A stretch of 64,000 nucleotides of DNA from Chitinophaga horti (GCF_022867795.2 NZ_CP107006.1:434001-498000); one strand, 5' to 3'. Counted from the first letter of the stretch, positions 7,791 through 16,688 are shown. Made by a program: numbers and translations. Notes: generated by a model from the sequence alone, not told the origin.

Positions 7791-7827
7791 TGCCGTTGAA
7801 GGGAGCGACACAACGGGGGAGGAGTAG
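7791..7827 (-). repeat. right terminal inverted repeat
   Basis: Reverse complement of the left end at 32 of 37 positions. It closes the gene-free element, about 40 bases before the glmM terminator. Confidence 0.7.
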
Positions 7828-7859
7828 CAAAGGAAAGCCGGCTAAAAAAGACCAGGCAT

Positions 7860-7891
7860 AAAAAAAGCCGGCCCGGGTAAACCGGACCGGC
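7860..7891 (-). terminator. glmM terminator
   Basis: GCCGGCCCGG (7867-7876) and CCGGACCGGC (7882-7891) form a 10-bp GC stem with one wobble pair and a short loop. Seven T residues follow on the minus strand (A run 7860-7866). It lies 32 bases past the glmM stop codon. Confidence 0.85.
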
Positions 7892-7923
7892 AGCATCAAA
7901 TATTTTCTCTTTAGAACAGGCCG

Positions 7924-9309
7924 TTATAGCATAAACTCCCTGATATCCTGCATAATACGCTTGGCGATATTGTCTGCAGTGGTCTCATTCTGGCTCTCGG
8001 AATAGATGCGGATGATCGGCTCGGTGTTGGAGGTACGCAGGTGTACCCAATCCTTATCGAACTCGATTTTCAGGCCATCTTCCGTGTTGATCGGCTGGTT
8101 CTTGTACTTCCCTTTGATCTTTTCAAAGATGGTTTTTACGTCCACACCTTTGTCCAGCTCAATTTTATTCTTGGAAATAAAGTAGTCAGGGTAAGAATTA
8201 CGGATCGCCTTCATGTTTTTACCGAGGGTAGCCATGTGGCTCAGGAACAGGCCGATACCGATGAGGGCGTCGCGGCCGTAGTGAAAGTCGGGAACGATAA
8301 TGCCGCCGTTACCTTCACCACCGATTACGGCATTTACTTCCTTCATTTTACGTACCACGTTCACTTCACCTACCGCTGAAGGGTGGTATTCGCCACCGTG
8401 TTTCAGGGTCACGTCTTTCAACGCCTGGGTAGAGGAGAGGTTGCTTACCGTATTGCCTTTGCGGTGCTTCAGGATGTAATCTGCTACGGCCACCAGGGTG
8501 TATTCCTCACCAAACATGCCACCATCTTCGCAAACGAAGCAAAGGCGGTCAACGTCCGGGTCAACGGCGATGCCGAAGTCAGCCTTGGACTTGTCTACCT
8601 CGTTAGAGAGGGCGGTCAGGTTTTCGGGCAGTGGCTCTGGGTTGTGGCTGAATTTGCCATTTACCTCGCCAAAAAGTACCGTCACATCGTCCACACCCAG
8701 TGCTTTGAGCAGGGCAGGTACGAAGATCGCGCCGGTTGAATTAACAGCATCCACCACAATTTTGAAATTGCGGGCTTTAATGGCGGCCACGTCTACCAGG
8801 GGGTAGGCGAGTACCGCATCAATGTGCTTCTGAAGGTAAGTGTCATCGGTCGTGTAGCTGCCCAGCTTGTTCACGTCCGCAAACGAAAAGTCTTCGTTGG
8901 CGGCGATGTCCAGCACGGTAGCGCCGTCTTCACCGGAAATAAACTCTCCGGCGCTGTTCAGCAGTTTCAGGGCGTTCCATTCCCTGGGGTTGTGGCTGGC
9001 AGTGAGGATAATACCTCCCGCTGCCTGCTCCATGGTCACCGCAATTTCTACGGTAGGGGTGGTGGATAAACCAAGGTCTACCACGTCAATGCCCAGCCCT
9101 ACGAGGGTAGAGGCTACCAGGTTCTTTACCATTTCCCCGGAAATACGTCCATCCCGGCCAATTACCACTTTTTTGTTCTCACTGTTCTGACGGAGCAACC
9201 AGGTACCGTATGCTGCGGTGAATTTCACCACATCAAGGGGCGAAAGGCCCTCTCCCGGTTTACCTCCAATTGTTCCGCGAATGCCAGAGATAGATTTAAT
9301 CAGTGCCAA
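7924..9309 (-). CDS. glmM: phosphoglucosamine mutase
   Basis: Interconverts glucosamine-6-phosphate and glucosamine-1-phosphate for peptidoglycan and LPS precursors. The 461-residue protein has the four alpha-D-phosphohexomutase domains: phosphoserine loop GGIILTASHNP (Ser near 105), metal loop DPDVDRLCFV, sugar loop GGEGNGGII, and phosphate-binding RTSNTEPIIRIY at the C-terminus. The start is placed at TTG 9309 (LALIKSISGIRG, read as Met), because homologues begin at this point and a TATCTTTG promoter element (9333-9340, minus strand) lies between this codon and an ATG at 9345, which would fall upstream of the transcript. The phosphomannomutase/phosphoglucomutase alternative within the superfamily is less likely. 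Confidence 0.88.
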   Translation of the reverse strand: MALIKSISGIRGTIGGKPGEGLSPLDVVKFTAAYGTWLLRQNSENKKVVIGRDGRISGEMVKNLVASTLVGLGIDVVDLGLSTTPTVEIAVTMEQAAGGIILTASHNPREWNALKLLNSAGEFISGEDGATVLDIAANEDFSFADVNKLGSYTTDDTYLQKHIDAVLAYPLVDVAAIKARNFKIVVDAVNSTGAIFVPALLKALGVDDVTVLFGEVNGKFSHNPEPLPENLTALSNEVDKSKADFGIAVDPDVDRLCFVCEDGGMFGEEYTLVAVADYILKHRKGNTVSNLSSTQALKDVTLKHGGEYHPSAVGEVNVVRKMKEVNAVIGGEGNGGIIVPDFHYGRDALIGIGLFLSHMATLGKNMKAIRNSYPDYFISKNKIELDKGVDVKTIFEKIKGKYKNQPINTEDGLKIEFDKDWVHLRTSNTEPIIRIYSESQNETTADNIAKRIMQDIREFML

Positions 9310-9332
9310 ATTGTTGGATTTTTTTAGGAAGG

Positions 9333-9340
9333 CAAAGATA
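9333..9340 (-). promoter_or_regulatory. glmM -7 promoter element
   Basis: The minus strand reads TATCTTTG, an exact TAnnTTTG. No clear -33 TTTG is seen. It would give a transcript start about 16 bases before the TTG start codon at 9309. Confidence 0.5.
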
Positions 9341-9416
9341 AACAAAACGCCATCAGAAAACCTAGAATTGATTAGCAGCTATTTAGCAACTCAGCCATGG
9401 TGTGGAGTTTTTAGAC

Positions 9417-9424
9417 TATATTTG
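9417..9424 (+). promoter_or_regulatory. -7 promoter element of the sulfatase operon
   Basis: TATATTTG fits TAnnTTTG and lies 36 bases before the ATG at 9461, in the divergent region with glmM. No convincing -33 element was found. Confidence 0.5.
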
Positions 9425-9460
9425 CAGCTTAGCTAAAAATAAACAGCTGTATATATTAAA

Positions 9461-11479
9461 ATGAAGGACATTTGGCTCCGCATCCCCAGGTACATCCGTT
9501 ATGTGCTTGTCCAGTCACTAATTCTTTTCCTGTTCCTGGTACTGTTTAGGGTCGTTTTCTACTTCTTTTTCTTCAAATCCACCATCCACGAGTCGGCCGC
9601 CGTTACCAAAGCCTGGTACCTCGGGCTTAAGTTCGACGTGCGCCTCGCCCTGGTCATTATGGCCCCATTGGCGTTAATCGCTATCATCGCCCGCAATCGT
9701 TTGTTTGCCAACCGCATTCTCAGGAAGATCAATTACTTCTATCTTTTTATTATATACCTCGGCCTCATTTTCTTCTACGCGATTGACCTGGGGCACTATG
9801 CTTACCTCGGACTTCGTGTAGACCCTTCCGTTACCCGCTTTCTGGCGGCTGGTGAAAAAATGACCAATGCCCGCATGGTATGGCAAAGTTACCCGGTGAT
9901 CAAAGGAGTAATCGGCATTGTACTGTTGATGGCGCTGCTCGTATTCCTGTACCGCCGTGTGTTTATTACCTACGCCAGCCAGGAGGACCGTCGCAATGGC
10001 CGTGGCGCGCTCGCCGGCTGGATAGGCGCGTTGGTATTGGTGTTTGCCGCCGGTATTTATGGCAACTTCGCCTACTTTCCGTTACGTTGGAGCCAGGCCA
10101 TGTTCACCCGCGACAACGGCATCACCAGCCTGGCGCTTAATCCGGTATTATATTTTTATTCTAACCTGGATACGAGCCGTGACACCTACGACCTCGAGAA
10201 GACGAGGCAAACCTATAAAGTGGTGGCCGACTATCTTGGGGTAGACCAGCCCGACAGCGTACGCCTGAACTACCAGCGCCGTCAGCCTGCCGACAGCACC
10301 AAACCGCGGTTGAATGTGATCGTGGTAATGATGGAATCGACCGGCGCATCGCTTACCAGCATGTTCAACAACCCGATGATGGCCACGCCTAACCTGAAGG
10401 CTGTGTCTGACAGTGGTTTATTGTTCCGCAACTTTTATATTCCGAATATGAGCACCGCCCGTTCGGTGTTCGGTATTACTACCGGCCTGGCCGACATCTG
10501 CATCGATCAAACGGCCTCGCGTCATCCTGCGATCGTGGACCAGCGTGTGATTTTAGACCAGTTTACCGGTTATGAGAAATACTATTTGCTCGGTGGCAAC
10601 ACCAACTGGGCCAACATTCGTGCGGTGTTTACCAATAACGTAGATGGCATTAAAATATATGAAGAAGGTTATTATAAATCTGCCAAGGCCGATGTGTGGG
10701 GCGTATCCGATTACGACCTGATCACCGAGGCGAGTGAGATCTTTAAAGCCGCGAACGATCGTAAGCAACCGTTCATCGCCTTCCTGCAAACTGCCGACAA
10801 CCACGAACCTTTTACCACTACAGCTGGTGCGGGCGACTTTAAAAAAGTTACCGAAAAGGATATCGACATGCAGAAGTTTAAGGCATCGGGCTTTTTGTCG
10901 GTCGATCAGTTTAATGGTACCCGTTACCTCGACTATAATATTGGTCACCTCATGAAAAAGGCGAAGGAAGATGGTTATCTCGACAATACCATTTTCGTTT
11001 TCTTCGGCGATCATAATATTAAGTTGAACCCGTATCACTTTATGGAACAACCAGAAGTAGAAATGGGTACCTGGGGGCATCATGTACCTTTAATTATATA
11101 TGCACCGCGGCACATTGCGCCGGGGGAGATCAGGGAGACAGGCAGCCTGGTGGATGTGTACCCGACTGTTGCCGCACTGGTAGGTATGCCGGTCACCAAT
11201 TACACCATGGGGGTAAACCTGCTGGACAGTAGCCGGCAGAACAGGTATGCTTTCCTGGTGTACCACAAAAATCTGCAACCTTACCATGCACTGATAGGAG
11301 ATCGTTATCTTTACGAGATAAATCCGAAAACCGGGGAAACGGCTTTGTTCGATCTGTCGGCCGACCCGCTAAAGGATGTAAAGAAAGACAACCTGGATAC
11401 GGCGCAAAAGCTGGATAAATTAACGCGTGGATATTACGAAAGCACACGATATTTGATGTTCAACAATAAAAAAGGGTGA
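9461..11479 (+). CDS. LTA synthase-family membrane sulfatase
   Basis: A 672-residue protein with about five N-terminal membrane helices (within residues 15-210) and a large extracytoplasmic sulfatase-fold domain. Visible motifs are VIVVMMESTGAS (nucleophile Thr near 292), the NFYIPNMSTARS segment, and the metal-binding VFFGDHN. In Gram-positive bacteria such proteins polymerise glycerol phosphate; in Bacteroidota, related proteins are thought to transfer phospho-head groups to envelope glycans or lipids. Its 3' end overlaps the following methyltransferase gene by 4 bases. A PAP2 phosphatase two genes downstream could handle the lipid by-product of such transfer, but that link is inference. 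Confidence 0.85.
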   Translation: MKDIWLRIPRYIRYVLVQSLILFLFLVLFRVVFYFFFFKSTIHESAAVTKAWYLGLKFDVRLALVIMAPLALIAIIARNRLFANRILRKINYFYLFIIYLGLIFFYAIDLGHYAYLGLRVDPSVTRFLAAGEKMTNARMVWQSYPVIKGVIGIVLLMALLVFLYRRVFITYASQEDRRNGRGALAGWIGALVLVFAAGIYGNFAYFPLRWSQAMFTRDNGITSLALNPVLYFYSNLDTSRDTYDLEKTRQTYKVVADYLGVDQPDSVRLNYQRRQPADSTKPRLNVIVVMMESTGASLTSMFNNPMMATPNLKAVSDSGLLFRNFYIPNMSTARSVFGITTGLADICIDQTASRHPAIVDQRVILDQFTGYEKYYLLGGNTNWANIRAVFTNNVDGIKIYEEGYYKSAKADVWGVSDYDLITEASEIFKAANDRKQPFIAFLQTADNHEPFTTTAGAGDFKKVTEKDIDMQKFKASGFLSVDQFNGTRYLDYNIGHLMKKAKEDGYLDNTIFVFFGDHNIKLNPYHFMEQPEVEMGTWGHHVPLIIYAPRHIAPGEIRETGSLVDVYPTVAALVGMPVTNYTMGVNLLDSSRQNRYAFLVYHKNLQPYHALIGDRYLYEINPKTGETALFDLSADPLKDVKKDNLDTAQKLDKLTRGYYESTRYLMFNNKKG

Positions 11480-12258
11480 TAGTATTTGAGGAAGCACTGC
11501 CACCCGTTATGGATATGGAAGCAGCAAAGCATTGGTACAAAGACTGGTTCAATTCGCCGTATTATCACCTGTTATACAACAACCGGGATGAGCGCGAAGC
11601 CGCGTCGTTTATAGATAAGTTGCTGGAATACCTGCGTCCCGCGCCGGGAGCGTTGATGCTCGACGTGGCCTGTGGCCGCGGGCGGCATTCGAAGTACCTG
11701 GCCGACAAGGGGTATGGCGTTACGGGCATCGATCTGTCAGAAGAAAGTATTGCAGCCGCCCGTAAACTGGAAAACGATCACCTGAGCTTCTACCAGCACG
11801 ATATGCGCCTGCCGTTCATGGTGAATTACTTCGACGTGGTGTTTAACTTCTTTACCAGCTTCGGTTATTTCGAGACACAGCGCGAGAACGATAACGCCCT
11901 TCGCACCATTAAAAACGCCCTCAAGCCCGGTGGCCGCGTAGTGCTCGACTACCTCAACAGCGTATATGTTGCCAAACACCTGGTACCCAGCGAGGTAAAG
12001 GAAAAGGATGGCGTCGTGTTCGACATTCACCGCGAAATGCAGGGGCGTAAATTCCTGAAAGAAATCAATATCTTAGATAAGAGGCAGCTGTTGCGGTTAT
12101 CGTTTACTGAAAGTGTAAACGCCTTCCGCAAGGCCGACTTCGAGGCCATGTTTGCACGGCAGGGCCTAGTGATTAACGACATATTCGGCGACTACCATTT
12201 TAACCCGTATGACGAGCAACATGCTACCAGGTTAATCATTGTGGCGACAAAACAGTAA
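11476..12258 (+). CDS. class I SAM-dependent methyltransferase
   Basis: A 260-residue protein with SAM-binding motif I LDVACGRGRHSKYLA, acidic loop VTGIDLSEESI, motif II-like VVFNFFTSFGYF and post-motif LKPGGRVVLDYLN. The frame opens at GTG 11476, but ATG 11509 (MDMEAAKHWYKDW) is an equally good start and matches the usual beginning of such proteins. The substrate is unknown. Its coupling to the sulfatase upstream and the phosphatase downstream suggests an envelope-related small molecule, which is only a contextual guess. Confidence 0.82.
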   Translation: MIVFEEALPPVMDMEAAKHWYKDWFNSPYYHLLYNNRDEREAASFIDKLLEYLRPAPGALMLDVACGRGRHSKYLADKGYGVTGIDLSEESIAAARKLENDHLSFYQHDMRLPFMVNYFDVVFNFFTSFGYFETQRENDNALRTIKNALKPGGRVVLDYLNSVYVAKHLVPSEVKEKDGVVFDIHREMQGRKFLKEINILDKRQLLRLSFTESVNAFRKADFEAMFARQGLVINDIFGDYHFNPYDEQHATRLIIVATKQ

Positions 12259-12261
12259 TAG

Positions 12262-12861
12262 ATGGAAAGCCTTTTAAGATTCGATCTTCAACTCTTTTTT
12301 AATATAAACGGCCAGTGGACGCACCCGTTCCTGGACCACCTGCTGCCATGGCTGCGGGAGCCCTACTTGTGGGCACCGCTATACCTCTTTCTGATGGTGT
12401 TTGCAGTATATAACTATGGTTGGAAAGGATTCTTCTGGCTGGTGATGTACATTGTGACCTTCGCCATTGCCGATCAGCTGAGCGGTTTTTGTAAAAGTTT
12501 CGTGGGCAGATTACGGCCATTTAACGATCCGGTACTGGCGCCTTATGTGAGAGTGCTGGTCGGTTATTACCCGCGCAGCGGCAGTTTTACTTCTTCGCAT
12601 GCCGCCAATCACTTTGCGCTGGCCACCTTTAGTTTCATTACCCTTCGCGGCGTGTTCGGCCGCTGGGCATGGTTGTTTTTCCTGTGGGCGGCCGCCATCG
12701 GCTATTCCCAGGTATATGTAGGCGTACACTTTCCGCTGGATATTGTGGGCGGGGCTTTACTGGGCATCATGATCGGTGTGACGACGGGTAGTTTTTTTCA
12801 ACGCAGGATAAGGCTCACTCCCGAACCTGAACCGGCAACAGAACCGGAACAAGCAACATGA
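12262..12861 (+). CDS. PAP2-family membrane phosphatase
   Basis: A 199-residue integral membrane protein with the three phosphatase signature blocks of the type 2 phosphatidic acid phosphatase family: KSFVGRLRP (78-86), SGSFTSSH (106-113) and SQVYVGVHFPLD (149-160). These place the catalytic residues on the periplasmic face between membrane helices. Likely substrates are undecaprenyl pyrophosphate or phosphatidate-type lipids. It starts four bases after the methyltransferase stop and overlaps the ZIP transporter gene by 4 bases, so it belongs to the same transcript. The C-terminal tail is Pro-Glu rich. Confidence 0.9.
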   Translation: MESLLRFDLQLFFNINGQWTHPFLDHLLPWLREPYLWAPLYLFLMVFAVYNYGWKGFFWLVMYIVTFAIADQLSGFCKSFVGRLRPFNDPVLAPYVRVLVGYYPRSGSFTSSHAANHFALATFSFITLRGVFGRWAWLFFLWAAAIGYSQVYVGVHFPLDIVGGALLGIMIGVTTGSFFQRRIRLTPEPEPATEPEQAT

Positions 12862-13595
12862 ACTGGATATACCTGATAATGATCTTACTGGCCACGGTCG
12901 CTGGCGGCATGATACCCATGCTGGTGCGTAACCTGCGGCCTAACCTGCCCATTTACATGCTGGCGTTTACGGGCGCCTTCCTGTTCGGGGTCACTATATT
13001 ACACCTGTTACCGGAAGTGTACCACGAGCTGGGGCACGAAGCCGGTATATATGTAGTACTCGGCTTTTTCGTACAAGTCGCGCTGCAGGGCTTATCGCAT
13101 GGCATGGAACATGGCCATACGCACCTGCCGGCCGCCGAAGGGCACCATCACCACGTAGCGGTGTTCCCGCTATTGTTCGGGTTATCGTTGCATGCGTTTA
13201 TGGAAGGCATTCCGCTCGGCTTCAACTATAGCGATGCATCGGCCTTACCATCGCTTATGCTGGGGGTAATGGCGCACAAGGTACCGGAAGCGCTTACACT
13301 CATTACAGTGATGATGCACGCGCATCAACCCAAAGCTAAACTGTGGCGCATATTGATCATATTCGCCTGTGTTACACCCGTTTCCGCTATTTTAGCGGCC
13401 CAGCTGGGACAACATTTCGAACTGGTGACGAAGTCGCTGGCTTACATGGTGGCACTGGTGGTGGGCGCGTTCCTGCATATCTCTACCACGATCTTTTATG
13501 AAAGTGGCACCAAACATCATGAATTGAGCAGGAAGAAGGTAGTAGCGATTACATTTGGGTTATTACTCGCATTTCTAACACTAATATTTGAATAA
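12858..13595 (+). CDS. ZIP-family divalent metal transporter
   Basis: A 245-residue protein with about eight membrane segments and the His-rich regions of ZIP permeases: HLLPEVYHELGHEAG early, a loop rich in His near 90-105 (HGMEHGHTHLP and HHHH), then LHAFMEGIPLGFN and MAHKVPEALTL, the paired metal-site helices. It would import zinc or another divalent cation. The ATGA overlap with the PAP2 gene indicates translational coupling. Confidence 0.9.
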   Translation: MNWIYLIMILLATVAGGMIPMLVRNLRPNLPIYMLAFTGAFLFGVTILHLLPEVYHELGHEAGIYVVLGFFVQVALQGLSHGMEHGHTHLPAAEGHHHHVAVFPLLFGLSLHAFMEGIPLGFNYSDASALPSLMLGVMAHKVPEALTLITVMMHAHQPKAKLWRILIIFACVTPVSAILAAQLGQHFELVTKSLAYMVALVVGAFLHISTTIFYESGTKHHELSRKKVVAITFGLLLAFLTLIFE

Positions 13596-13618
13596 TTTTT
13601 TATTTTTAGGCTCTATAT

Positions 13619-14917
13619 ATGGAAGTCGTCATAATCCTCGTCCTCATTTTGTTGAATGGTATATTCTCCATGTCGGAGATAGCCCTGGTCTCGGCACGTA
13701 AAGCCAGACTTGAGAATGCAGCCAACAAGGGGGACGAAAAAGCAAAAGCTGCACTTAAACTTGCAAACAATCCGGATACATTTTTATCCACTGTTCAGAT
13801 CGGCATCACGCTGATCGGTATCTTAACCGGTTTGTACTCCGGTGAGAAACTGAAGTCTGACGTACAGGCGTTCATTCTCAACAACATCCCTTCTTTACAG
13901 GCTTACAGCAGCGCCATCGCTACCTCGGTAATCGTGATCATCATCACGTACCTGTCACTGGTATTGGGTGAGCTGGTACCAAAACGTATCGGCCTGGCCC
14001 GTCCGGAAGCGATCGCAAAAGCCATGGCCAAGCCCATGAACTTTTTGTCGCGCGTCACCTTCCCGTTTATCTGGCTGCTGAGCAAATCCTCCAATATCCT
14101 GGTCAAGTTCTTTAACCTCAAAGGTGCCTCTGGCGACAGCCTGGTAACGGAAGAGGAGATCAAGGCGATTATTAACGAGGGTACTACATCCGGTGCTATT
14201 GAGGAAACCGAGCAGGAGATCATCGAACGCGTATTTCACCTGGGTGACCGTAATATTACCTCGCTGATGAGTCACCGTACCGACATCATCTGGCTGGATA
14301 TTGAGGAGCCTATCGAAAGTTATCAGCAGAAGATCAAAAGCAGCCCACATTCAATTTATCCTGTTTGCCAGGGACAAATCGACCATGTGAAAGGGCTTAT
14401 CAACATAAAAGATTTATATGCCGCCGGTAAGAACGCACAGTTGAAAGACGTGATGAAGAAACCACTCTTCATCCCCGACAACAACTCCGCCTATCAGGTG
14501 CTGGAAAAGTTCAAGGAAACCCAGATTCACGCTGCGTTTATCGTGGACGAATATGGCACTTTCCTGGGCATGATCACATTGAACGACATCCTGGAGGCCA
14601 TCGTAGGCGACATGCCCGAAACCGGCCAGGACGATTATACCATGCTGCGCCGCGAGGACGGTACTTACCTGGTGGATGCGCAGATACCTTTTTACGATTT
14701 CCTCAGCGAGTTTGACAAAGCCGACTGGATGGCCGAGTTTGAGCAGGAATTTGATACGCTGGCCGGGTTCATCCTCCACCACCTGGAGCATATACCCCAT
14801 ACCGGCGAGAAGTTCGAATGGCGCAAATTCACCTTCGAGATCGTTGATATGGACGCGCACCGCATTGATAAGATACTGGTAACTGCCCCGGCGGATACAG
14901 AAGACGGAGATGAATAA
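13619..14917 (+). CDS. CNNM/CorC-type hemolysin-family membrane protein
   Basis: A 432-residue protein with an N-terminal DUF21/CNNM membrane domain (about 1-190, three to four helices, GELVPKRIGLARPE near the end), a tandem CBS pair (about 205-330, with MSHRTDIIWLD and HAAFIVDEYGTFLGMIT), and a C-terminal CorC_HlyC domain (about 345-425). Related proteins act in magnesium or cobalt efflux and resistance. It follows the ZIP gene by 23 bases and may be the last gene of the run that starts at 9461. Confidence 0.9.
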   Translation: MEVVIILVLILLNGIFSMSEIALVSARKARLENAANKGDEKAKAALKLANNPDTFLSTVQIGITLIGILTGLYSGEKLKSDVQAFILNNIPSLQAYSSAIATSVIVIIITYLSLVLGELVPKRIGLARPEAIAKAMAKPMNFLSRVTFPFIWLLSKSSNILVKFFNLKGASGDSLVTEEEIKAIINEGTTSGAIEETEQEIIERVFHLGDRNITSLMSHRTDIIWLDIEEPIESYQQKIKSSPHSIYPVCQGQIDHVKGLINIKDLYAAGKNAQLKDVMKKPLFIPDNNSAYQVLEKFKETQIHAAFIVDEYGTFLGMITLNDILEAIVGDMPETGQDDYTMLRREDGTYLVDAQIPFYDFLSEFDKADWMAEFEQEFDTLAGFILHHLEHIPHTGEKFEWRKFTFEIVDMDAHRIDKILVTAPADTEDGDE

Positions 14918-14958
14918 CTGCTGTTACTAACGCGAATACGATTGTTGCGAGAAAATCT

Positions 14959-15049
14959 GCTGAGCGTCAGCGGGTTGTTGTATGTTTGCGCCCCGGGAAA
15001 TAATTTTCGGCACAGTTAGTAGGATAAAGCCAGCTTTGTACTAATTTTG
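14959..15049 (+). promoter_or_regulatory. promoter region of the pigment cluster
   Basis: The 171 bases between the CNNM gene and the lyase gene hold two TAnnTTTG matches: TATGTTTG at 14981-14988 and TAATTTTG at 15042-15049, the latter 39 bases before the lyase ATG. No -33 TTTG stands at the right spacing. A 13-bp perfect palindrome, GCTGA-GCG-TCAGC at 14959-14971, lies just upstream and could be an operator. Which element drives the cluster cannot be told from sequence alone. Confidence 0.45.
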
Positions 15050-15088
15050 AGCACTTTTTTACATAATCAAATACTTTAATTTAAAATA

Positions 15089-16627
15089 ATGGTCGTAATA
15101 GGAAGTAAGTTGCTTTCTCTGAAAGAGGTGCAGCAGGTGTTGTTGGAAGGCGCAAAAGTGGAACTGGATGCTGCATCGGTAGCGAATGTAAAGGCAAGCT
15201 TCGAGTTTCTCAGAACGTTTTCTGCTAAAAAACTGATTTACGGTATCAATACCGGCTTCGGTCCCATGGCGCAGTACCGTATTTCCGATGAAGATACGCA
15301 CCAGCTTCAGTACAACCTCATCCGCAGCCACAGCTCCGGCGCCGGCAAAATATTGCCTCCGCTGGTAACCAAAGGTTTAATGATCGCCCGCCTCAGCAGC
15401 TTTATGCAGGGCTTTTCCGGCGTACATACCGAAGTAGTGGAACTGCTGCGCGATATGATCAACAACGACATTTATCCATGTATATATGAGCACGGCGGCG
15501 TAGGTGCCTCCGGCGACCTCGTACAGCTGGCACACCTCGCACACACTTTAATTGGGGAGGGCGAAGTGGTATACCAGGATAAGGTGCAACTGGCGTCCGA
15601 CGTATTCGCCCAGCTGGGGCTGAAGCCGATCGATGTACACGTTCGCGAGGGACTGGCCATCATTAACGGTACTTCCGCTATGACGGGCGTAGGTTTAGTG
15701 AACATCATTTACGCCAAACAACTGCTCGCCTGGAGCGCCGTACTGTCGGCCATCGTAAACGAAGTAGTAGAGGCATTCGACGATCACCTGAGCGCAGAAC
15801 TGAACGCGGTGAAGAAGCACGTAGGCCAGAACCGCGTCGCCGAAATCATGCGCGGCGTGCTGAGCGGCAGCAAAATGGTTCGCCACCGTCCGGACCATCT
15901 CTATAAAGAACTGGAAGAAGAGATTTTCAAAGATAAAGTACAGGAATACTACTCCCTCCGTTGCGTACCGCAGGTACTGGGCCCCGTTTACGATACCCTG
16001 GTACATGCCGAGCGCGTGGTGGTAGAAGAACTGAACAGCGTGAGCGACAACCCTGTAGTGGACCACCACCAGCAGAACGTGTTCCATGGCGGTAACTTCC
16101 ATGGCGACTATATTTCCCTGGAAATGGATAAGGTGAAGATCGCCATCACGAAACTGAGCATGCTCTCTGAACGCCAGCTGAACTACCTGATGAACGATAA
16201 GCTGAACCATAAGTTCCCGCCGTTCATGAACCTGGGCAAACTGGGCTTTAACTTCGGTATGCAGGGCATCCAGTTCACCGCAACCTCCACCGTGGCCGAG
16301 AACCAGACTTTGTCGTTCCCGATGAGTGTGCACAGCATTCCGAACAATAACGACAACCAGGACATTGTGAGCATGGGCTGTAATGCCGCCATGATGACCA
16401 ACCGGGTGATCGACAATACCTTTGAGGTGCTGGCGGTACAAATGATGACCCTTTTGCAGGCGGTAGATTACCTGAATTGCCAGGAAAGACTGTCACCCGC
16501 ATCACACAAGATATATCAGGATGTAAGGGCAATTTTCCCTAAATTTATTGATGATGCGCCCAGGTTTGCCGATGCGAAAAACATCAAGGCGTACCTGATG
16601 GCAACGGAACCTGTCCACATTTTTTAA
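15089..16627 (+). CDS. aromatic amino acid ammonia-lyase (HAL/TAL family)
   Basis: A 512-residue enzyme of the histidine/phenylalanine/tyrosine ammonia-lyase family. The Ala-Ser-Gly triad that forms the MIO cofactor is in GGVGASGDLVQLAHL (residues 140-142). Other family blocks are YGINTGFGPMAQ, NGTSAMTG and QNRVAEIMRG. The residues at the substrate-selectivity position read Ser80-His81 (NLIRSHSSG), which looks like histidine lyases rather than the His-Leu of Rhodobacter tyrosine lyase. Gene context argues for tyrosine, since flexirubin clusters use a family member to make 4-coumarate as polyene starter. No other histidine-degradation gene is near. It is the first gene of the 25-gene cluster. 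Confidence 0.88.
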   Translation: MVVIGSKLLSLKEVQQVLLEGAKVELDAASVANVKASFEFLRTFSAKKLIYGINTGFGPMAQYRISDEDTHQLQYNLIRSHSSGAGKILPPLVTKGLMIARLSSFMQGFSGVHTEVVELLRDMINNDIYPCIYEHGGVGASGDLVQLAHLAHTLIGEGEVVYQDKVQLASDVFAQLGLKPIDVHVREGLAIINGTSAMTGVGLVNIIYAKQLLAWSAVLSAIVNEVVEAFDDHLSAELNAVKKHVGQNRVAEIMRGVLSGSKMVRHRPDHLYKELEEEIFKDKVQEYYSLRCVPQVLGPVYDTLVHAERVVVEELNSVSDNPVVDHHQQNVFHGGNFHGDYISLEMDKVKIAITKLSMLSERQLNYLMNDKLNHKFPPFMNLGKLGFNFGMQGIQFTATSTVAENQTLSFPMSVHSIPNNNDNQDIVSMGCNAAMMTNRVIDNTFEVLAVQMMTLLQAVDYLNCQERLSPASHKIYQDVRAIFPKFIDDAPRFADAKNIKAYLMATEPVHIF

Positions 16628-16688
16628 TCAGCTTAACAGATCGGAAAAAGCGGCGATAGGACGTATAAAACCTCATAAACATTACACA

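Larger units (their letters stand above)
7231..7827. mobile_element. MITE-like element with 37-bp terminal inverted repeats
   Basis: The 828-bp gene-free stretch between cysteine desulfurase and glmM holds an element of 597 bp whose two ends are inverted copies of each other: 7231-7267 against 7791-7827, 32 of 37 positions identical. Inside are an inner partial copy of the end sequence (7429-7443, exact inverse of 7791-7805), a block also found at 40603-40760, and the two opposed 11-bp repeat arrays. No transposase or credible coding frame is present and no clear target duplication was found. A non-autonomous mobile element or a structured intergenic repeat are both possible. Confidence 0.55.

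Noticed and set aside
7588..7899. 103-codon open frame on the minus strand across the repeat element
   Set aside because: It crosses the 11-bp arrays, the inverted repeat and the glmM terminator; no domain is seen, and 11-bp units cannot encode a regular peptide repeat of that length.
15695..16441. 248-codon open frame on the minus strand
   Set aside because: It is antisense to the ammonia-lyase gene and has an unnatural His/Val-rich composition.
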